A DNA stretch of 7,231 nucleotides from Chitinophagaceae bacterium (GTDB taxonomy: Bacteria > Bacteroidota > Bacteroidia > Chitinophagales > Chitinophagaceae), in NCBI GenBank assembly GCA_009996555.1, contig JAACZX010000513.1, forward strand, positions 1 through 7,231. Reading direction: 5' to 3'. Shown here in pieces: positions 3,755-7,231 of the stretch (the stretch's first letter is position 1; each line of letters begins with the position of its first letter). The notes under the pieces are model-generated. The model was not told the DNA's origin. It did no database searches and saw only the letters and a program-made list of their open reading frames with translations. The translations under genes were made by a program, and so were the position numbers.

Positions 3755-6700
3755 ATGGAAATGTATCCGCTTTTATTCCTGTGGTACAGGAGAGTATCGC
3801 CCTGCCGAAAAACACTCTTCATCATGCGACTGCTTTCTCTTTTTCTTTTTGTTTTTCTCTTTAAGGTGAATGCCGGAGGGTATGCGCAAACCATTAAGTT
3901 GAAAGTGACGAATGTTGCTTTGACAGAAGTATTTCAACAGATCAAACAGCAAACTGATTTTCGTTTTATTTATTTACGTGATGACCTGCAAAAAGCAAAG
4001 CCTGTGAGCATTGATGTGCAGGAGGCCTCAATAAAAGATGTGCTTGACATCTGTTTTGCTCAACAACCCTTTACCTATGTAGTGCAGGGTAAGTATATAA
4101 TTATTAAGAAAAAAGCTGTTGTTGATAATGTGATTGCCGAACCAGCAGCTGCAGGTTATGACATCAGCGGGTATGTAGTGGATGAAGAAGGTGAGCCTGC
4201 TGCCGGTATTACAGTGCAGGTGAAAGGAAGCCAACTTGCAGCCAGCAGTAATGCGCAAGGATATTTTCAATTAAAGGGTATTGAGCCTGATGCTGTTCTT
4301 GTATTTAGCGGTGTGAATGTGGAAGAGAAAAGTGTTGCCGTTAAAGGCGCAAAGGAGATAACGGTAAGGCTTATTCGAAAAGTGAATAAGCTGGATGAAG
4401 TGCAGGTGATTGCTTATGGCAGTACGACCAAACGGTTGAATACGGGAAGCGTCAGTAAGATTAGTAAAACAGAAATTGAGCGGCAGCCTGTTGCAAATCC
4501 GCTAGCAACTATGCAAGGAAGAGCACCAGGCGTTTTTGTTACAACGCAGAATGGATTACCGGGCGGGAATATTAATGTTTTAATCAGAGGACGTGGATCA
4601 ATCAATTCCGGTACGGATCCATTGTTTGTTATTGATGGTATCCCCTTTAATTCAATTCCTTTAAATAACAGCTTTACGCCTCTCAGTTCGGGTATAACAG
4701 GCAGCATGAGCCCGTTTAACAGTATAAACCCTAATGATATTGAAAGTATTGAGATCTTAAAAGATGCCGATGCCACAGCGATCTATGGATCAAGAGGGGC
4801 GAATGGGGTTGTGTTGATTACGACCAAAAAAGGAAAGGCTGGAAAGAACAAGTTAGATATTCAAGTTTACCAGGGTGTGAATCAATTAAATCATTTTCCC
4901 CATTTGCTTTCTGTTGAGGAATATTTGCAATTACGAAAGGAAGCATTTGTAAACGATAACATAACAGCCAACAGCAGTAATGCACCTGATCTTTTACTGT
5001 GGGATAGCAGCAAGAATACTGATTGGGCCCGTTACATTTTAGGCGGGAAATCAGCTGTAAGTAATGCGCAGATAAGCCTGAGCGGAGGCAGCAATTTATT
5101 GCATTACAGGTTAAGCGGGCATTATCGTAATGAAGCAATGATTCTTCCAGGCAATCAGCACTATCAAAGAGGTGGTGTAAATTTAAATGTACAGCAACGA
5201 AGTGCTGATAAACGTTTCGGATTGGATGTAAGTTTCAGTTACAGTGCAGACAGAAATGAAAGTCTTGCTTCTTCGGTGTTCAGCATTTTAAGTCAAGCTC
5301 CCAACTTTCCTATTTATGATGGAGCCGGGAACTTCAACTGGGTGGGAGCTCCTGATATTAATCCGGCAGCAGTTTTACATCAAACATCGAAATCGGAAAC
5401 GAGTAATTTGTTAAGCCAACTGCAAACGGATTATGCACTAACAAAGGACCTACGGATTAAACTGAGTCTTGGTTATACCTATACTTTGCTTGGGCAAGTC
5501 AACAAATTTCCCAAGGCAAGTTTACATCCATTGTATGGAAGTGAAAGCTATGTTCACTATGGTGACAACAAGTCTTATGTTATTATCGGCGAACCGCAGA
5601 TTGAATACAACCGCAAGTTTAAAGAGCATCATTTGCAGGTGTTGACAGGTTTAACCTGGCAACAAAGCATCCGTAAAGGTTCATTTACTACCGGAAGAAA
5701 TTATACGACAGAAGAATTACTTGATTTTATCGGAGCAGCGGGAACTATTAGTGCCAGCAATCAATATTCGGAATACAAATATGCTTCTGTTTTCACACGC
5801 ATCAGGTATGATTATGCTGAAAAATATATTATCAACCTGCAGGGGAGAAGAGATGGATCATCCCGGTTCGGTCCCGGTTCAAGGTTTGGCCACTTTGGTT
5901 CTTTAGGTGCTGCATGGATTTTTTCTAGTGAATCATATTTAAAAAAGCGATGGTTAAGTTTCGGAAAATTGAGAGGGAGTTTTGGTGTGGCCGGCAATGA
6001 TCAGATACCGGACTATCAATATTTATCTACTTACCGGACAACCGGAGTTCCTTACCAAACCGCACAGGGATTATTGCCTTCCCGAATAGCGAATGCGGAT
6101 TTCAGATGGGAGACCAATCAAAAACTTGAGGCTGCACTTGAACTAGGCTTTTGGAATAACCGACTGCTGGTAAACAGTTCTTTCTATTACAATATTTGTG
6201 GTAACCAGCTTGTAAGTTATCCATTGCCCTATATGAGCGGACCATTTGGAAGCTATACAGCGAACTTACCAGCAAGAGTTGAGAACAAGGGTTGGGAGTT
6301 TGATATTAACGCTTATCCTATCCGCAAAGCTGATTTTCAATGGAGTATTTCTTTTAACCTGACTTTACCCCGTAACAAATTGTTATCGTATCCGAATTTA
6401 GAAAATACCAGTTATGCGTATACGTATGTGGTGGGGCAGGATATTAATGTGCGAACAGGGTTGAAGTTTCTTGGCGTTGATGTTCAAAACGGGTTGCCCT
6501 TATTTGAAGATGTAAATAAAGATGGCAGCATCAGTATACCCGGTGATTATACAGTGATTGGTAAGCTATCGCCTTACTATTATGGTGGGTTTGGACATGA
6601 GTTTCGCTTTAAGCAGTTTGTAATGCAATTGTTTTTTCAATACAGTAAGCAGTTTGTAGCTGGTGCGGTGCCGCTGGCCGGTTCGAGCAATAACCAATTT

Positions 6701-7030
6701 CACACGGCAATGAAGAGGTGGCAGAGGCCGGGTGATATTACACTCGTGCCAAAGGCAACTACTCAAACCAGCGGAGCATACTACAATTACCTGTATTCAA
6801 GTGCCGGTATGTATAATGCCAGTTATGTGAGGTGTAAGAATCTGTTTGTTGGTTACCGTTTGCCAGCAGCTATACTTCGCAAACTTGGTTTGCATGATTT
6901 TGAAGTAAGTGTGCAGGCCCAAAATCTATTTACGATACGGAAGGATACAAGCCTGTATGATCCTGAAACTGGAAATATGAGTATTGCTCCTATGCGCACT
7001 GTAACATTAGGATTACGTTTCACTTTTTAA
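3755..7030 (+). CDS. SusC/RagA-type TonB-dependent outer-membrane transporter with STN domain
   Basis: This 1091-residue outer-membrane transporter imports a large substrate, usually a glycan or peptide, with a SusD lipoprotein lid, powered by TonB. The signal peptide hydrophobic core is at about 25-37, with likely cleavage near A40 or A44. An STN domain (about 46-118) marks signalling transporters that talk to FecR. A carboxypeptidase-regulatory-like domain (about 136-210; DISGYVVDEEGEPAAGITVQ) leads into a TonB-box-like DEVQVIAYG (214-222). The plug (about 225-365) has the SusC hallmarks QPVANPLATMQGRAPGV, IRGRGSINSGTDPLFVIDGI and DADATAIYGSRGANGV. The rest is a beta-barrel, with D-x-N-x-D-G at about 919 (DVNKDGS), a C-terminal NLF motif and a final aromatic residue (GLRFTF). 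Length is normal. The start at 3755 gives an extended N-terminus; M24 (3824) gives a more ordinary signal peptide. The substrate cannot be read from sequence. Confidence 0.97.
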   Translation: MEMYPLLFLWYRRVSPCRKTLFIMRLLSLFLFVFLFKVNAGGYAQTIKLKVTNVALTEVFQQIKQQTDFRFIYLRDDLQKAKPVSIDVQEASIKDVLDICFAQQPFTYVVQGKYIIIKKKAVVDNVIAEPAAAGYDISGYVVDEEGEPAAGITVQVKGSQLAASSNAQGYFQLKGIEPDAVLVFSGVNVEEKSVAVKGAKEITVRLIRKVNKLDEVQVIAYGSTTKRLNTGSVSKISKTEIERQPVANPLATMQGRAPGVFVTTQNGLPGGNINVLIRGRGSINSGTDPLFVIDGIPFNSIPLNNSFTPLSSGITGSMSPFNSINPNDIESIEILKDADATAIYGSRGANGVVLITTKKGKAGKNKLDIQVYQGVNQLNHFPHLLSVEEYLQLRKEAFVNDNITANSSNAPDLLLWDSSKNTDWARYILGGKSAVSNAQISLSGGSNLLHYRLSGHYRNEAMILPGNQHYQRGGVNLNVQQRSADKRFGLDVSFSYSADRNESLASSVFSILSQAPNFPIYDGAGNFNWVGAPDINPAAVLHQTSKSETSNLLSQLQTDYALTKDLRIKLSLGYTYTLLGQVNKFPKASLHPLYGSESYVHYGDNKSYVIIGEPQIEYNRKFKEHHLQVLTGLTWQQSIRKGSFTTGRNYTTEELLDFIGAAGTISASNQYSEYKYASVFTRIRYDYAEKYIINLQGRRDGSSRFGPGSRFGHFGSLGAAWIFSSESYLKKRWLSFGKLRGSFGVAGNDQIPDYQYLSTYRTTGVPYQTAQGLLPSRIANADFRWETNQKLEAALELGFWNNRLLVNSSFYYNICGNQLVSYPLPYMSGPFGSYTANLPARVENKGWEFDINAYPIRKADFQWSISFNLTLPRNKLLSYPNLENTSYAYTYVVGQDINVRTGLKFLGVDVQNGLPLFEDVNKDGSISIPGDYTVIGKLSPYYYGGFGHEFRFKQFVMQLFFQYSKQFVAGAVPLAGSSNNQFHTAMKRWQRPGDITLVPKATTQTSGAYYNYLYSSAGMYNASYVRCKNLFVGYRLPAAILRKLGLHDFEVSVQAQNLFTIRKDTSLYDPETGNMSIAPMRTVTLGLRFTF

Positions 7031-7039
7031 ACAACAACA

Positions 7040-7231
7040 ATGAAACAACTATTATTATACAGCCTGCTTGTTTCGTTTACTGTATTTGTTTTTTCCTGTG
7101 AGAAGATGATCGAAACGGGAGAGCAGCGTACGCAACTGACGACTGCCAAAGCATTTGCAAATGAACAAAGTGCTTTATCTGTACTTGTGAGTATCTATTC
7201 AACATTCAACAGTTCTGTCGGCACAAATATT
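7040..7231 (+). CDS. SusD/RagB-type outer-membrane lipoprotein, N-terminal part only
   Basis: This is the first 64 codons of a gene cut by the window end. It starts 9 bases after the susC stop, with an A-rich leader (ACAACAACA) before the ATG. The product begins with a lipoprotein signal peptide: MKQ, a hydrophobic core, then a lipobox-like VFSC with the lipidated cysteine at residue 20. Residues about 32-57 (QLTTAKAFANEQSALSVLVS, then IYSTF) match the usual SusD opening, where a strand and F-x-N/D-x-x-x-A segment lead to the first TPR-like helix. SusD proteins sit on the cell surface as the substrate-binding lid of the SusC transporter. The directly upstream SusC gene makes the assignment secure, but the substrate is unknown and the full length, normally about 450-600 residues, is not visible. 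Confidence 0.9.
   Translation, partial: MKQLLLYSLLVSFTVFVFSCEKMIETGEQRTQLTTAKAFANEQSALSVLVSIYSTFNSSVGTNI

Noticed and set aside
5857..5890. Internal direct repeat TCCCGGTTC in the susC gene
   Set aside because: It encodes the normal SusC motif SRFGPGSRFG, so it reflects protein sequence and not a DNA element.
1..7231. CRISPR array, tRNA, rRNA or insertion sequence
   Set aside because: I saw no regularly spaced repeat array, no tRNA or rRNA-like sequence, and no transposase or recombinase gene in the window.

Overview
The window looks like chromosomal DNA of a Bacteroidota bacterium, most likely family Chitinophagaceae. The evidence is a SusC/SusD pair of the kind found only in this phylum, a FecR-type anti-sigma factor with the C-terminal domain typical of Bacteroidota, a Crp/Fnr regulator of the short Bacteroidota type, A-rich translation starts without Shine-Dalgarno sequences, and matches to the Bacteroidota -7 promoter element (TAnnTTTG). 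The family placement comes from the style of the SusC plug sequence and is an inference.

Layout. (1) 46-443, plus strand: two very small membrane-protein genes, 8 bases apart, closed by a strong intrinsic terminator (458-483). They resemble small phage-type or holin-like proteins, but no function can be assigned. (2) 484-734: no gene. It holds degenerate purine-rich CACGAAGG / CACGGAG / CACAGA repeats and an imperfect inverted repeat. (3) 735-1417, minus strand: a two-gene unit, with a 71-residue putative helix-turn-helix protein followed by a 147-residue protein of unknown function. (4) 1564-2130, minus strand: a Crp/Fnr-family transcription regulator. (5) 2131-2381: a divergent control region with a tandem 17-bp repeat, promoter-like elements facing each other, and an FNR-like palindrome. 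(6) 2382 to the window end, plus strand: fecR-like anti-sigma gene, a structured 143-base gap, a SusC-type TonB-dependent transporter with an STN signalling domain, and the start of a SusD-type lipoprotein cut by the window edge.

How the genes may work together. The FecR, STN-SusC and SusD genes form a standard trans-envelope signalling and nutrient-uptake locus. The outer-membrane complex binds a glycan or other large substrate, and the STN domain signals to FecR, which controls an ECF sigma factor. The ECF sigma gene that usually sits just before fecR is absent. In its place is a divergent Crp/Fnr gene whose recognition helix carries the FNR-type E-x-x-S-R pattern. The only two copies of TTGAC-N4-GTCAA that I found in the window flank this regulator: one in the fecR control region and one upstream of the small minus-strand operon. 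This suggests, without proving, that the regulator controls itself, the SusCD locus and the two-gene operon. The fecR-susC gap also carries interchangeable GGGTT/AACCC segments that could form alternative RNA hairpins.
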